The notes beneath the pieces are model-generated. The model worked only from the letters and a program-made list of their open reading frames with translations, was not told the DNA's origin and ran no database searches. From assembly GCF_012650175.1 (NCBI RefSeq), contig NZ_JAAILI010000071.1:1-41482 (forward strand): a DNA stretch of 41,482 nt. Direction: 5' to 3'. Positions 24,070-38,000 of this stretch are shown here, piece by piece. The position numbers were made by a program, and so were the translations under genes. Numbering within the stretch: the first letter of the stretch is position 1; every line of letters starts with the position of its first letter. Source of the stretch: Sphingomonas sp. S2M10. GTDB taxonomy: Bacteria; Pseudomonadota; Alphaproteobacteria; Sphingomonadales; Sphingomonadaceae.

Positions 24070-25938
24070 TCACGCATCGGTCTCGACCGCATAGCCGAGC
24101 CGTTCGATCGCGGGTGCCAGCACCGGCACCACCGGGGCCAGATGCCGGCGGTAATGACGGTGGCGATAGACCGAGCGATCGTAGAGCTTCTCGGTCACCT
24201 GCGCGTAGCTGGCGGTGCGGGCGTAGCGCGCATTTTCGTGGAAGGAGAGCGTCGCCGCATCGAACGGCGCGCCGATAAAGGCCAGCGCCGCGCGCACCGT
24301 ACGCTCCGGGTCGGCGACCAGATCCTCGTAGCGCACCGCATGATAGCGCAGCCCCGGGAGCACCGCGCGATAATGGGCGATCAGCTCGGCGATCAGCGCA
24401 TAATGGGCGGCGGTGCTGTCCAGCGCGGCGGCGCAGTGGAAGCCATGGGTGAGCGCGTTGGAAAAGACCGACAGCACCACGTCCAGCGGATGCCGCACCA
24501 GATGCAGGATCGGCGATTGCGGGAACAGCAGGTGGATAAGCCCGAGATGCGTCTCGTTGAGCGGCATCTTGTCGGTGAACCAGCGCTTCGACGGATCAAG
24601 CGCCCCGATCTGCGCGGCTTCGTTCAGATACTGGTCGCGCATCGAATCGATGAAGCCGGCACGGTCCCCCAGCCACAATTCGCTCAGCGACTTCGGATAG
24701 GCGCCGGGGCTGCCCAGCAGGCGCGGCGAGTGATCGGCGAGCTGGCCGATGAGCGGCAGTTCGTCGCCGGCAGCGATGTCCGGATGGGCGCTCAGCATCT
24801 GTTCGAGCAGCGTCGTGCCGGACCGAGGAAAGCCGATGATGAAGATCGGCTGGGGGCCGTCGCTGCGCACCCCGGCCCGGGGCAGCATCCGCGTGCGGCT
24901 GGGGGAGAAGAAGGCGCGCAGATCTTCCACCAGCGCGCGGACCTGCTCGGCCGGATAGTGCTGGCCCGTACGCTCGAGCAGCTGCTTCTTGAAGGTCGCG
25001 AAGGCGTCGAACGCTTCGTCGTGGCGACCGAGCGAATCGAGGATATGCCCTTCCTGCAGCAGGTCGCGGTCGGCCGTGTCGGCCTGCTGGAGCAGGTCCA
25101 GCGCGAGCTCGGGCTGGTTGCGGCGGCGGAGCAGCGTCGCGCGGGCGGCAGCGATGCCGGGATTGCCGGGCGCGACCTCGGCCGCGCGATCGAGCAGGGC
25201 GGCGGCGGCGTCGAACTGGCGGTCCGCCTCCTCCAGCCGCCCCCATTCCAGCAGCAGGCGCAGATCCTTGGGCCAGCGCGCGTCCAGGCTTTGGTGCAGG
25301 GCGCGCGCCTCGTCGATCCGGCCCTGGCCGCGCAGCGCGATCGCGAGCAGCGCCTGCACCTCGCCGATCTCGGCGGGCGTCATGCGGCGCGGGGCGATCT
25401 CCGCGTCGCCATCGATCTCCAGCGCCTTGCGGAAATGGAACTCGGCGGGCTTGTTGCTGCCGCTGTCCAGGAACGCGGTGCCCATCAGCTTGTGGGCAAG
25501 CGGGTCGAGCGGCGCCAGGCGCACCAGCATGCGGGCATGGAACAAGGCGCGGGCGCGATCGCGCTGGGCGAGGAAGAAGCGGACCGCGCGCATGCGGAGC
25601 GGGGCGTTGTTCACGTGCAGGCGGGTCGCCCGATCGATCACCGCGGTGGCGGCGCGCACCCGTCCCTCGTCGGCGAGGAGGTGGAACAGGCTGCCGAGCG
25701 CGACATGGTGGCCGGGGTCGATCGCCAGCAGCGCCAGCGCCGCCGCCCGGATTGCCTCGCGGTCCTCGCGGGTCGAGACCTCGGCCAGCAGCGCGGCGGC
25801 GGCGTCGACCTCCGGCCCCGCCACCGGGGGCACCGGATGGGCGAGGCCGCAGCAATGGTCCCCGCGCAGACCCGATCCGCACGCGCAGGCGTCCGCATGG
25901 GTTCCCGCGTCCTGGCGCACATCCTCCGCGACGTTCAT
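24070..25938 (-). CDS. SEC-C / TPR / sulfotransferase protein
   Basis: A 622-residue protein from the ATG at 25938, with GGGGAGC upstream. Residues 18-31 read CACGSGLRGDHCCG, an exact match to the SEC-C zinc motif (C-x-C-G-S-G-x5-C-C-G) found at the end of SecA. Residues about 45-340 are TPR repeats. The sulfotransferase domain (Sulfotransfer_3 type) runs from about 360. It shows the PAPS 5'-phosphosulfate loop FIIGFPRSGTTLLEQML and the 3'-phosphate site LVRHPLDVVLSVFSN near 474. It should move sulfate from PAPS to a protein or glycan in the cytoplasm. It starts 77 bp after the giant haemagglutinin-like gene, which makes that protein a plausible client. Confidence 0.85.
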   Translation of the reverse strand: MNVAEDVRQDAGTHADACACGSGLRGDHCCGLAHPVPPVAGPEVDAAAALLAEVSTREDREAIRAAALALLAIDPGHHVALGSLFHLLADEGRVRAATAVIDRATRLHVNNAPLRMRAVRFFLAQRDRARALFHARMLVRLAPLDPLAHKLMGTAFLDSGSNKPAEFHFRKALEIDGDAEIAPRRMTPAEIGEVQALLAIALRGQGRIDEARALHQSLDARWPKDLRLLLEWGRLEEADRQFDAAAALLDRAAEVAPGNPGIAAARATLLRRRNQPELALDLLQQADTADRDLLQEGHILDSLGRHDEAFDAFATFKKQLLERTGQHYPAEQVRALVEDLRAFFSPSRTRMLPRAGVRSDGPQPIFIIGFPRSGTTLLEQMLSAHPDIAAGDELPLIGQLADHSPRLLGSPGAYPKSLSELWLGDRAGFIDSMRDQYLNEAAQIGALDPSKRWFTDKMPLNETHLGLIHLLFPQSPILHLVRHPLDVVLSVFSNALTHGFHCAAALDSTAAHYALIAELIAHYRAVLPGLRYHAVRYEDLVADPERTVRAALAFIGAPFDAATLSFHENARYARTASYAQVTEKLYDRSVYRHRHYRRHLAPVVPVLAPAIERLGYAVETDA

Positions 25939-26014
25939 CTTTGCTCCCCTTCCCCCACCACATGCGGCAATGCCGCGGCCCTGTTCATTCTCCTCCCCCC
26001 CGACAGCCGGTGCG

Positions 26015-29000
26015 CTATTGCGCGCAATCCGGGTCGTCGCTGCTGCCGCCCGGCGGGCAGACGCCGTCGGTGACCGGGCCGAGCACCTTGACCGTGATGA
26101 TCGAGCGCTGGTCGCCCTGCTCCGGCGCTCGCGATGCGTCGCGCACCAGCGCGCGGATGTCCCGCGACGGATCCACGACGGGCGCGACGACGACGTTGGC
26201 AGTCCCCGCGGGCACACCGGTGATCGCACCGGCCGCCTTGAAATTGTCCGCGTTCGCCACCCGCGCGGCTGCGACCACGACATTGCCGGAAGCGCGCACG
26301 CCCGCATCGCCGGCATCCACCGTCCCGACCGGCGCGATCAGGATGACGTCCGCGGCGGGATCCTCCGGGGAAGCCTTGAAGGTGCCGATGCCGGCACCGG
26401 CGACGCTGCCGGCGCTGTTGACTTCGGCATTGCCGTCATTGTCCAACCGCACTGTGACCGGCGGGAAGCTGGAGGCGCTCTTCGGCCCCTGCCCGGCCGC
26501 GAGGTCGCCATTCGACGACCAGAGGGTGATGTTGCCGCCGCGCTGGGTGAACACCCGGCTCTGGTTGAGGGTGACGTCGCCATCGGTGAAGGCGTTGATC
26601 GATCCTCCCTGGAGCGTCAGGATGCCCTCATAGCCGAGCGGCACCGAGGTAATGGCGCGACTATTGTATCCGCTCACCACCCCCTGCCCGGCGTAGAGCA
26701 GGCTGCTGCTTGGGAAGGGACTGAACCCGGTTTCGCGCCGATTGGGCTGGTCGGCGGTGCGGATCGTCGAGCCGGCGATGAGGTCGCCGCCCGGACCCAG
26801 GATCGAGACGTTGCCGCCCTGCGCCGTCTGGATCGTCGCCAGCCGCAGGTCGAGATCGCCGGTATGCACCTTGGTCGCCGCCGCTGGCTGGCCGTTCACC
26901 AGCGCACGCACCGGTTCGCCGAGCGGATGGTCGGGCGTAACGGTGGCGGGGTCTACCGTATAGCCGGCGAGGTTGTCCGTATAGCCCAGCCGGGTCGGGA
27001 ACAGCATCTGGAGCGCGCGATATCCGCGGACATATTGCTGGTAGGACGGCCCGCTCGGTACGCCTACGGCGGCGATCTCGCCGAACAACAGGCCGTTGAT
27101 CAGGAAGTCCTGCTGACGCAGCGGATCGACTTTCGCGAAGGCCGCATACAGCGCGGCCCCCTTGCCATAGGCCGCGTCGGCGAGCGCCGCATCGCTCGTG
27201 AAGGGCTGCGCGCCGAATACCTCAACAAAGGCGTCCCGCGCATGGTCGCGCAGCCATGTCGCCAGTTTCGCGAGATAGACCGGCCGCGTCCGATCCGGCT
27301 GGAGGTTGCCGAACGCGTCGGTGGCCTGGACGAAGAGGTCGCCGTCCAGCTTCGCGAAGTTGGCGGGATTCAGATAGGTGTCGCGCAGCGCCGCATAATC
27401 CGCGCCCTGCGTCATGCCGAACCGGACGCTCACGTCCGCACCCTGCGTGCCGAGCCAAGGGTTCAGATCATTGCCCACGGTACGCACGCCGCCGCCGAAG
27501 CTGTAGAGCTGTCCGTCTTCACGGCCCAGCACATTGGCCGAGCTCATGAAGGGGCCGATATTGCCGCCTGCCTCGACGATCAGCGTGCCCGGCCCGCCTA
27601 GGATGAAGTTGTTCGATTGAACATAGGGCAGCAACCCCGCGCTCACCACGCCGCTGATGTCGCCGCCCGCCCGAATGCGGGTGATATCGGCGGCGGCCAA
27701 GTGCTGCCCTTGGAAGAAGAGGTTGGTGATGCCGCCCCCTGCCGTGACGCGCGCCTGCTTTGGCAGGAACAATGCGGCGTTCACCAGATCCTGGTTGGTG
27801 TAGATGCGGATCGGCTGGGAATCGTTCTGATGGGTCAGCCCTTGGCTGTGCTGGTAGCGAAGCTCGCCGTCCGACGTCTGCGGCGAAACGATGGGCAGAC
27901 GGTACGGCACGATCTCACGGCTGATCGCCCAGGCACCGCCAATCAGGCCCGGATCGACGTCGCTCATCGCCAGCGAGAGGTTGGTGATGTCGCGCTGGCT
28001 GAACAGGTTGAGCTGCCCCGTGACCGACGGGTAGAGCATCTGCGCCGTGGCGGCATTGCCGATCGACACGGTGTCCGCCAGCGAGCTTAGCGTCAGGCTA
28101 GGCGGCAACACCTGCACATAGGCTGTCGGGTTGGAAGAGATGTCGGGCCAGAGCTGCGTCTGGATGCCATAGGCGGTCGGGTATCCCGAGGCGCTTTCGG
28201 TGATCCCGACCGCACCGTTCGCCTGGAGCGAGACCGACGCCGAGGGACTGAAAAAGCCGGCCGCCGCCGCGTTGGCGTCTCGGAAAGCGTTGGCGAGGAC
28301 AGCAATGTCGCCGGTGACATCCTGTATCGGACCGGATTGGACGCCAAGCGCCGAAACGCTGTTGAGCGTCGCTGATCCTCCCGCAAAGAGGCGCACCGTC
28401 GCGTCGCTCAGCCGAACCCGTAGATGTGCCGGATCGTTCGAAATCCTGGCGAGCTCGGTGCCCCATGCTGCAATGTCCCTGCCCGTCACGATGTTGGCCG
28501 CGCCCGAGGCGATGTCGAAGCGGCCGGCGAGCAGGTCGCGCCCGGCGCTTACCGAAAGGTCGCCGCTGCCGAAGGTCAGCATCGTCTTGGATCCGCCCGC
28601 CAGCGTCGTCGTGATGCCGCTGTTGAGCGCGATCGTGAGGTCCACGATGTCGCGCCCGGCCTGCACGCGGACATCCCCGCCGGCCAGCGCGCCGACTCCG
28701 GAGGTGAAATACCGCGCCGCAAGCCCCACCTCGGTGTCTGCGCCGATACTGCCCACCCGCCAGAGCTGGGTGGACGTTCCGACCGTGTCGGGCAGCTTGC
28801 CGATGGCTGCCCCGACGGCATTGTCGGTCCAGTTTTCCCGCCGCGCCAGCACGTCCATCCCGGCATCCAGGCGCACATCCCCGCCGCCGCGTGCCAGCAC
28901 CGCCAGCGTGTTCGTCAAGGCGGTTGGGGTGGGTACGAAGGTACGACTGGTAAGAGCGTTCGCAAGATAGGGGCTGTCCGGCTGCAGTGTCAGCACCGCC

Positions 29001-32000
29001 CCGGTGCCGATCACGCGCCCTGACAGCGGGACGCTCGCCACGCGCACCCCCGCCGTGTAGAGCGCGGCGGCGCCGAACTGACCCGCACCCAGGAAACTCG
29101 GCTGGCTGGCAAGCGTACCGTTGATCTGGCGATATTCGGCCGTCGCCGTGCCCTGCAGGTCGATATTGCCCGCCGCCGCGACCGAAATATTGCCGTCGCC
29201 CGAGCGGACATAGCTGCGCACATAAGCCTGGTCGGCACCGGCGTAACTGGTCAGCGCCGGTGACAGCGGTGCCGGATAGCCGCTGCGCCGGCTCGCCAAC
29301 CCCGCCTGGAAGGTCGTCTCGAAGCTCTGCAGGAAGGCTACCACGTCCGAAAGCGGCGCGATGATGCCCGTGGCGTTCGACGGGCTGCTACCTACCAGCC
29401 GGTAGGACTTTCCGGCGAACCAGGCGAGCGCCGCCGTCCTTGCGTCGGCACCGAGGCCGGTGGTGCTGCCCCAGCTGAGCTGGGTATAGGCGTCGGGCGA
29501 CAGCTGGTTCAGCCCGCCCACGGTGTCGGACTGGCTAAACGTGTCCCCCAAGGCGAAGCGGACCGTCGAACCAGCGGTGGGCAGATAGGCGAGTTGCAAC
29601 GCGCCGGCAAAGCTGGTCGTGCCCCGCGTGGCCGTGAGGCCGTAGCCATATTCCCCCGACACGGTAACCGCAGAGGGCGTACCGCGATCAACCTGAAGCG
29701 GGTTCGCCGACAGTGCCGCGCCCGCGCCGCCCGCCAGTCGCACATCGGACGAATGCATCGCGACATTGCCGTCGAGCAGCGGGAAGAGTTCCGCGAAACC
29801 AAGCGCATTCTGCCCGCTCCCCCCTCCCGCGGCGCCGTTACCGGCAATCGCGAGCGGCGCGGCAGCGCCCGCCGCCGCCGGCGCGACGATGGTGGCCAGC
29901 GTGATGGTGATCGCGCCCAGGCTGGCCGGCGGCGTCGTGCCGGGATAGTCCTGATAGGACGCCACCGTCCCGCAATTGCCGGTCGAACCGCACTGAAGCC
30001 GCAGCGCGGGCGGCGTCGCCCGGTCCCCGCCGCCCAGCTGATAGCTGACATAGGCGGGGTCGGAGAGGTCGCGGAAGGTGAAGAACCCGTCCGAAATGCT
30101 GCGGTCGATGGTGAGATTGCCGCCAGCGCGCAGTGTGACCACCGGCGCCTCGCCCCGCGCTGCACCGCCCACCCGGTAGAGGAAACTCGCATGACGATCG
30201 AGCAGCTCGCCTTCGCGACCCGCCACAACTGTGTAACGAGTCTGGCTCGCGGTGCTCAGTTCCGCGTTGCGAACGAGATCGCCCGCCGCCACCGCTGCCT
30301 GGAGCTGCGCATCGGAGAAGCTGGCCGCCGCCAGATTCCACGCGCTGCTGGTCTTGATCGCGCCGGCGGCAACCAGTTCCACCCCGGGGCGAAGACGAAC
30401 GCCGCCCAGATCGCTGCCGTCAACCGCCGACACCGCGAAGTTGCGGATGAACCGCACCATCGATCGGCCGCCGTCGGCCAGCTGGAAATCCTGTGTAAAG
30501 GGGTTGAACTTGCCGCCGCTATTGCTGCTGTCCGCGCCGAAATCGAGCAGGATCGTGCCATCGGTCGCTGCCGTTATTCCGGCATAGAGACCGCTGCTGA
30601 GCATAGTATCCAGATTGTACCGCGTGAAGCCTTCCAGCTGCACCGTGTCGGCACCCTGGATGCTGCCGTGCAGACCCACTGCCACCTTGTCGCCGGCGGC
30701 GCCGATCACCGGCGCGCGCAACGTCACGCTGCCGCCCGCATCGGCCTCGGCATAGCGGTACACGGTCACCCGCGCGCCGGTGGCGGCATCGGTGATCGTC
30801 TCCGGCACCAGCCGCGTCCCGGGCTGCCCAGCCGCCAGCGCTGCCTGGGTCCGTCGCGCACCCGCGTCGATCACTGCGCCCGTCGCGATGGACAGGCTTG
30901 CGGTGTCGCGCCCGATCCCGATCGTCACGTCGCCGGCATGGGCGACGCGGCTGTCGGTATCGGCATAGCCGCTCGTGTGCGTATCGAGCCGGGCTCCCGC
31001 GAGCAGGCTCACGCCGTCGGCGCCCCACAGCGCGATGTCGCCGCCATTGACCCGCACCTTGGCCGCATCGCTGGCGCTGAGACCCGCAAGGCTCGTGCCG
31101 GAGGTGTCGATCGTGCCGCCGATCCGCACCGTCCCGCCATCGGCGGTCAGCGCGACATTGCCCGCCTTGAGGGTCTGGCCCGCGTCCAGTGCGAGGTCTC
31201 CGATGCCCGTGCGGATCGCCAGATCGCCGCCGAACAGCGTGCCGTAGCGTGCGACAAAGCCGGCGAGGTCGAACCCACCGGTGCCGCTGTCGAGCGTGAG
31301 CGACGCCGTGCGGCTGCCGCTCACGCCGCCATTGAGCGCCGCGGCCAGCTCCACCGTGCCGCGACTGGCCAGCAGGTTGAGCATGCCCGCCGTGCCGGCG
31401 CCGCTGTCGACCACCAGCCTGCTCGCCGCATCGATGCGGATGCCGCCGCCGGCGGACAGCAGGTTGAGCGTCCCGCCATTGGCGGCAATCGTCACCGGAT
31501 CGTCCTTGTCGCCGAATGTCGCAAGATAGCCAGGGGTCTGCAAGCTTGCGCCGGTCAGGCGGATGTCGCCGGCCGACTGGATGTCAATCACCCCGGCGGT
31601 TGCGCGGATCAAGGCGCCGTCGATGCTGACGGTAGCGACCCGCGCATCGCTGGCGCCGATGCCGATGCGGGCACCAGGGGTCGCATTGCCGATCGGCGTC
31701 GCGGCAAGGTTGGTTCCCGTCGCGCGAAGCGAGAAGTCGCCGCTGGTCAGGAAGCTATATTCCGGGCGTACCACCTGCGTCCGCGGATCGGAGACCGCCG
31801 ATCGATCGGTAAGGAAGGGAGCGACCAGCCGAAGGGCCGCGGAACCGCTGCCGAAGCTGCCCTTGTCGTCGACGTACAGGCCGTCCCGCCCGGTCAGCGT
31901 CACGCCGCCGGAGAACCCCGCCGCACGCACTGCGCCCGCGCCGAAACCAATTGTGCTGGCATCGATCGTCAGACTGGCACCGGCGCCGCAGAACCCGGTG

Positions 32001-35000
32001 ACCGCGCAACCGTCCGTTGCGGCCAGCTTGTTGCGCAACGTCACGTTGCCGGCGATGAGCTGCAGCGTGTCGCCCGGCGCCGCATCGGCTGTCAGCGCGA
32101 TGCTCGCGCTGTCGAGCACCAGGTCGTTGAAACGGTGTGCCCCCGCCGAGAAGCGGATCGCCCCTGCGGAGCGGATCGTCAGCTGCCGGGCCTCGCCCAG
32201 CTTGGCCTCCAGCCCGGCGCCGACCACGCCCGGCGCGTCCGCCGCGGTCGGCGAAGCGTCGAACCGGATGGCCGCACCGCTGATCGCAGCGCGAGTGGCG
32301 GTGATGCTGGCGGCATCGGAAACGGCGAACGTGCCGCTCGAATCCAGTGCTACGCTGTCGCCGCGCAGCGTCGCTGCACCGATCTGCAGCGTCGAACCGC
32401 CGCTGCCCGTGCGGTTGACCAGCCGCTCGCCGCCCACCGCGACCCGCAGCAGCGAGCCCCCGGTCGTCGCCTTGTAATCGCCGCTGCTCTCTGCGCCCAG
32501 CGTTCCGCTCGCGGTGATGCTCGCGCTGTCCGCAACGCTGAGCATAGATCCCGCGCCGCTGACGCCCAGGAGCAGCTCGGCACCGCGCAGACTGGCGCCG
32601 CTGCCGATCGAAAGGGACTGCGCGGTCAGCGTCAGCTGCGTGCTGCCGTCGCTGGCGCTGCCGCGGAGACCACCGATCAACAGGCTGGGGGCATTGAGGT
32701 TGTTGAGCGCCGTGTCGGTCAGGCGCAGCGTGCCCGCCGGGGTGTTGCCGGCATCCTCGGCGGCGACAATCGCAATGTTCGTGCCGGTGATGTCGAACTG
32801 CCCGGCCTGCCCGCCCGTTGCCGGCCTGGTATCGAACAAACCGGCGATCCGCAGTTCGGTCAATGGGCTCAACACCACACGTGCGGCATCCAGGGGCGCA
32901 CGCGATCGCGCCACGCCGTTCCGGGTCGCCGCATCGACGAGCGTTGCGGTGCCGCTTACCGGCTGGATGGTCGAAAACTTGGCGAAGACGTCCTTGGACT
33001 GAACGGTGAACGAATGCCGCGTCGATTCGGAGATGCCGTTGCCCGCAAAGCCATAGCGTCCGCCGACGACGATCGACCCATCGAGCAGCGTGGTGCTCTG
33101 CGACGGGACCGGGGCGCCGATGTCGCTGTTCTCGACGACGCGGAGCGCGCCGGGAATGACCGCCGCATATTTTGCCGGGAGCAGAAGATACTCGCCGGCA
33201 GCAAGCCCTGGCGCGGAATCGAGGATGACGGTCCGCCCAGCGCCGCTGCCATAAAGATCGACCGGCCCTGCAGCGCCATAGTCTGCCGAGAGCACCGGAT
33301 CGAAGCCGGCCTTTGCATTGGCCTGCGACATCGGCACCAGCGCGAAGACCTGGCGCTGGTCCGCATATTGATAACCGAGGCCCGTCGCCGGATCGAAGCC
33401 GTTGGCACTGAATTCGTCGCGGTTGAAGCGATCGAGCACGTCACGCGATCCACCGACGCCAGGCTGGAACTGATAGCCGACGACGTCGCCCCCACCGCGT
33501 CCGACGAAGGTGGCGCCGGCATCCTGCACGATCGATCCGGCCGCAAGCCGCAATGCGCCGGACGGCATCGCGGTGATTGGCCTCGGTTGCGTCGGGAAAT
33601 AATACTCGTTCTTGTCGGTCGTGCTGCCATAGGGGACCGTCAGCCCCTCGCCGGAGACGATCGTGGTGCTCCCCGAGCCGAAGCGGACCGTGTTGGTCCA
33701 GCTGGCACCCAGCTCGAGCAGGCCGAGCGGCGCGGCGAGATAGCCGTTCTGCACGATGTCGCGCGCGGCCAGTACGAGGTGCGACCCGGCGGAGAGCGGC
33801 GTCGGCACATTGGCCTGCACATAGCTGCTGCCCACCGTGAGCGTGCCGCCTGCAAGCACCGTATAGGCCGCGGTGGCAAAGCCATTCGTGCTGCCTTCCA
33901 GCAGCGCCTGCAAATTGCCAGCGCCAGTGGCAGCATAGGTACGATAGGCATCGAAGCTGAGGTTGTTTCCCGCCTGCACGCCACCGCTGTAGACGTTGAT
34001 CAGGTTGGAGAGCCCGCTCCTGTCGGCAACGCCGACAAACCGGATGTCGCCCGGCGTCTTGAAGGCGAGAGTGCCGATCGAATCATCGAAGCGGATGCCG
34101 CCCGTGAAATCAATCCCCGCCGCGCCGCCGCCGAAAAAGACAGTGGCATCGCCGGTGCCGCGCGTCGGCGCGACGTCCGCCGTCGTATTCAGCCGGTTGC
34201 GGCTGGCGAACTGCACCGCGCCCGCGAACACGGCGGCGCTGGTCCCCTGCGTCGCCCGCACGGTGACGTTCGCGTCCGGTGCATTGAGGACGGCCAGGGG
34301 ATCAGAGGACGTGACCGCAAAGCGCTTGCGCAGCGAAAGCACGAAATTGCCGTCCAGCGTGAGCCCGCCCCGCGCGACGACCGTGTCGAAGCCGCTGCGA
34401 CCGATCATATCGGTGGACAGATAGTCGGCGGCGCCGGCAGTCGCGCTGCCGAGCACCGGTCGCAGCCATTCGAGCGTACCGCCCTCCGCCTCCGCCGCGC
34501 CCCCCTTTGCAAGGATCGCCGTCGTGCCGAGCGTACCGCCGCCGAGCGCTGAGATTGTGCCGGCCGCACTCCACTCCCGATAGGGTGCATACAGGCCGCC
34601 CGTGAGGGCCTGGTCATATACCGCGCTCGCACCGCCGATGTTCACGGCCGCGCGGTCGTCGCGGATCAAGGTGCTGCCACGGTCGGTTGCGACGGTCACG
34701 CCGAATGACGTACGTCCGACCAGGGTACCTGCAGCGAGCGAGATCGACCCGCCATCGAGCACCCGGCCCGCCCGCAATTGCGCGCCGGCCACCGCCCGCG
34801 CGCGTGGATCGAACAGCGCGACGCCGGAAAGATCGGTCTGGCTGCCCGCCGCGAGCACCATGCCTTGGTCGGCGTCGAGGCGGCCGAGGAAATAGACGAG
34901 GCGGTCTTCCCCGCGAAGCGACACCAGTTCGGCGTTGGTGAGCACGCGCTGCCCCAGGGCGTCCCGGACGGCCGCGGCATTGAGCGCGCTCGCACTGAAC

Positions 35001-38000
35001 CCGCTCTGCGCACCGGCAGCCCCGCCGAACGCATCGCCGAGCCCCTGCCCGCCAAGATCCACGTCGCGTACCCCGAGGCCAGTCGCGATCACGTCCGCCG
35101 TGAGATCGTTGCGCTGGCGGATCGTGCCGCCGCGCAAGACGATGCTACCGGCGTTATAGAGCTTGTCGGCCGTAATGCTGGCCTGCGGCGCCCCGATGAT
35201 CGCGCCGCCCGCCATCACGTCCAGTTCGGTGAGCCCGCTCAGCACCAGATGCGCCGCGCGCCGGTCCCAGTCGGCGGCCGGCGCGATCGGCGCCATACCC
35301 GGCTGGTCCAGCAGGCGGGCGCCGGTGGCGAGGCCGCGCAGATCGCGGGCCTGATCCACCGTCAGGATCGAAGGCAGCACGCGCTGGGTCAGATCGAGGG
35401 TCTCCCCCGCCCCGATCATGAAGCGGCTCGTTTCAAGCAAGGCGGATTTGGCGCCGGGATCATTGGCGAACAGACCGTCGACGATACGGGACCGATTGCT
35501 CGTCAGGCTGAGCGTGCCGAACCCAGTCTTGGCGAGGAAATCGAGCCCGATATGCGTGCTGCCGTCCCGCGTGTCCGAGCCGAAGCCGATGTCGGGCGCG
35601 GTCAGGGCGAAGGTGCCGCCGCCCGCAAAGCCGAAGCCGGTGATTGTTGCGCCGGACAGATCGACAGTGGACCGTGCAACCGGTGCCGTCCCGATCGACG
35701 GACCATAGGTGTCGAACGGGTAGCTGAGGATCGGGGCTTCGGGATTGTTCCACGTCGCCAACAGCGAAGCATAGGTCGTCGCGTTGACGATCGACACGTT
35801 GCCGCCCTTGCCGTCGAGACGCAACGCGCCCGCCGGAGTGACATAGCCGCCGGCACTGACATCCAGGCCGCCGCGGACGAGGATGCTGCCGCTTAGATCG
35901 ACGGCGCGGGCGCCGCTGGATGACGGCAGCGCGACCGACGGAAGAACCTTTCGCGCGCTTGTCAGGCTGATGGTGCCGCCGTCCTGAAAGGCACTGCCAA
36001 ACGCGCCGTCGCGATCGAGATAGTCGTTTACCCACAGACCAGCCGTGGACAGCGCGCCGGTGACGACAAGGTCGAAGGGGCGGACATCGCCGGGATCCGA
36101 GACATAGCCGCCGATGCGGATGTCGTCGCCGCTGCCGTCACCGTAAAGCCCGGCACGAAATGCCGAGCCATTGCTCTGAACCGCAGCCAGACTGGTGCCG
36201 AGAACGCCCGCCAATTGCGTTTCGGCGACGATCGTGCCCGAAGGCGCCGAGACCTTGCCATCGAAGCGGATCGTCCGTCCTGCAATGACGCTCAGGGTGC
36301 CGCCGGGCGTCAGCTGGACATCGCTGGCCGCGGTGACGGCGACGATGTCACGTCCCGCCATCGACGATAGCTGATTGCCGGCGAAGGTGACGGAACCGGC
36401 CGCCGTCAGGCTCAGTGCCGCCAGCCCGGCATTGTTCAGCATCGTATCGCTGAGCAGCAGCTCCGATCCATCGGCCTCGGCAGCGCCGCGCACGCCATGA
36501 TATACGATCGTGTCGCCGTACGAGAGGATCGACAGACCGGCGCCCGAGGGCAGATCGAATTTGCTGCGCTGAAGGAGGCGGGTGTCGCCGGCGATTGCGC
36601 TCTTCAGCGCCGGGCGAACGCTGCCCAAAATCTGCCGCGCACCGGCAAAGGCGTTACCGAAGACGCTGCCGTCCATCGTCGCCGCCATGGTGGCGATGCT
36701 GAGCACCCCCGCGTCGCGGCCCTCGTCGTAGCTGGCTTCGTAGCGTGTGCTCTGCGACGCGGCGGTCAGATAATTGCGAACGACGCCGAACCGCGGCTGC
36801 ACCGTCGTCAGCCCGTCGACCACGCCGACGAACTTGTCGTTGGGGTCGGCATCGGCGATGTCGACGATGCGGCCGTCGTCGGTGAGCAGCCGGCTCGTCC
36901 GCACCGTGCCGCCGGCATAATGGATCCATCCGCCCGACACATCGATCAGCGCGTCGCGCGCGATATGTATGGCAGGGGCATCTGCCGCGGCGATGCTCCG
37001 ATCCGCGACCGGTATCCGGGTGGTGCCGAGGTGCACCGTACCGCCCTTGGTCATCAAGTCGGAAACGGATGCGGGTATCTGGCTGGCAAGCGCACCGCCC
37101 TGGATCAACGGCGATCCCACCCAGGCGACACCGTCGTCGCGTACGCCGGAAACGCGCGAATCAAGGTACAGCGTCGCCCCGTTCAAGCTGAAATTGTCGC
37201 CCACCGCCACTTCGCGATAATTGGGCGTATCGCTGAGTTCGTTGCGCTTGACCGGCGTCACCGCGATGATGTTGTCGGCCACCTCGTGCTGCACGTCCTT
37301 CAAGCCGGACACGTCGATCACGGCGCCCTTCAGAACGTCGATCCTGCTTGTCAGTATGCCGAAGAAGCTACCGCCCGTTGGGTCGGCCGACGCACTGCCG
37401 ACCCGCACGTCGGCGTTCGGCGCATAGAGCATTGTATTGGTGCCCATGCTGAAGCTGCCCGCCATGATCTGGCCGAACAGCGACGGCGACCCGGCGGGCG
37501 GTCGGAACGCCGTCCCCACCACGATCTGCGACGATTTGAACGCCGGCGGCTGGGCGGTGCTGCCCTGTGGAATCGTTTCGCCGGTCAGGTCCGGCAGGAT
37601 CGCCAATCCTGCGGCACGGCTGGGATCATCGCTGCCGCCGAGCGTGACCGTACCGGCCAGCAACTCGATCTTGCCGTTGCGCGAAACGCTGGTGGTCGCT
37701 TCCAGATAGCCGTCGATATCGATTGCGCCAAAGGTTGCGGTGCCGAGCGATAGATAGCCGCGCTGCGAACGGATGACGCCGTCGACATGGATGTTGCCGT
37801 CGCCCGGCCCCGGCACATATTGGGAGATATCCGCCGGCATTTCCACCTGATAGGTGACCAGTTTGTATCCCCGCACATAAGGATCGGGGTCGCTGTTGGC
37901 GCCGCCAGATGGCTGAAACGGAATGATGCGCCCGGCCTGCAGGCTCACTTGTCCGTCCACCGCCGAGATTGCGCCGCTGACCGAGATCCTGGGCGCCGTG

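Noticed and set aside
24142..26073. A 643-codon plus-strand frame opposite the sulfotransferase gene
   Set aside because: It is antisense to a gene with intact SEC-C and PAPS motifs; its own sequence is rich in Arg, Gln and Gly with no recognisable domain.
29594..34552. A 1652-codon open frame on the plus strand inside the giant haemagglutinin gene
   Set aside because: It is antisense to a well-supported gene, its translation is Arg/Ala/Gly-rich without domains, and it is explained by the high G+C and codon bias of the opposite strand.
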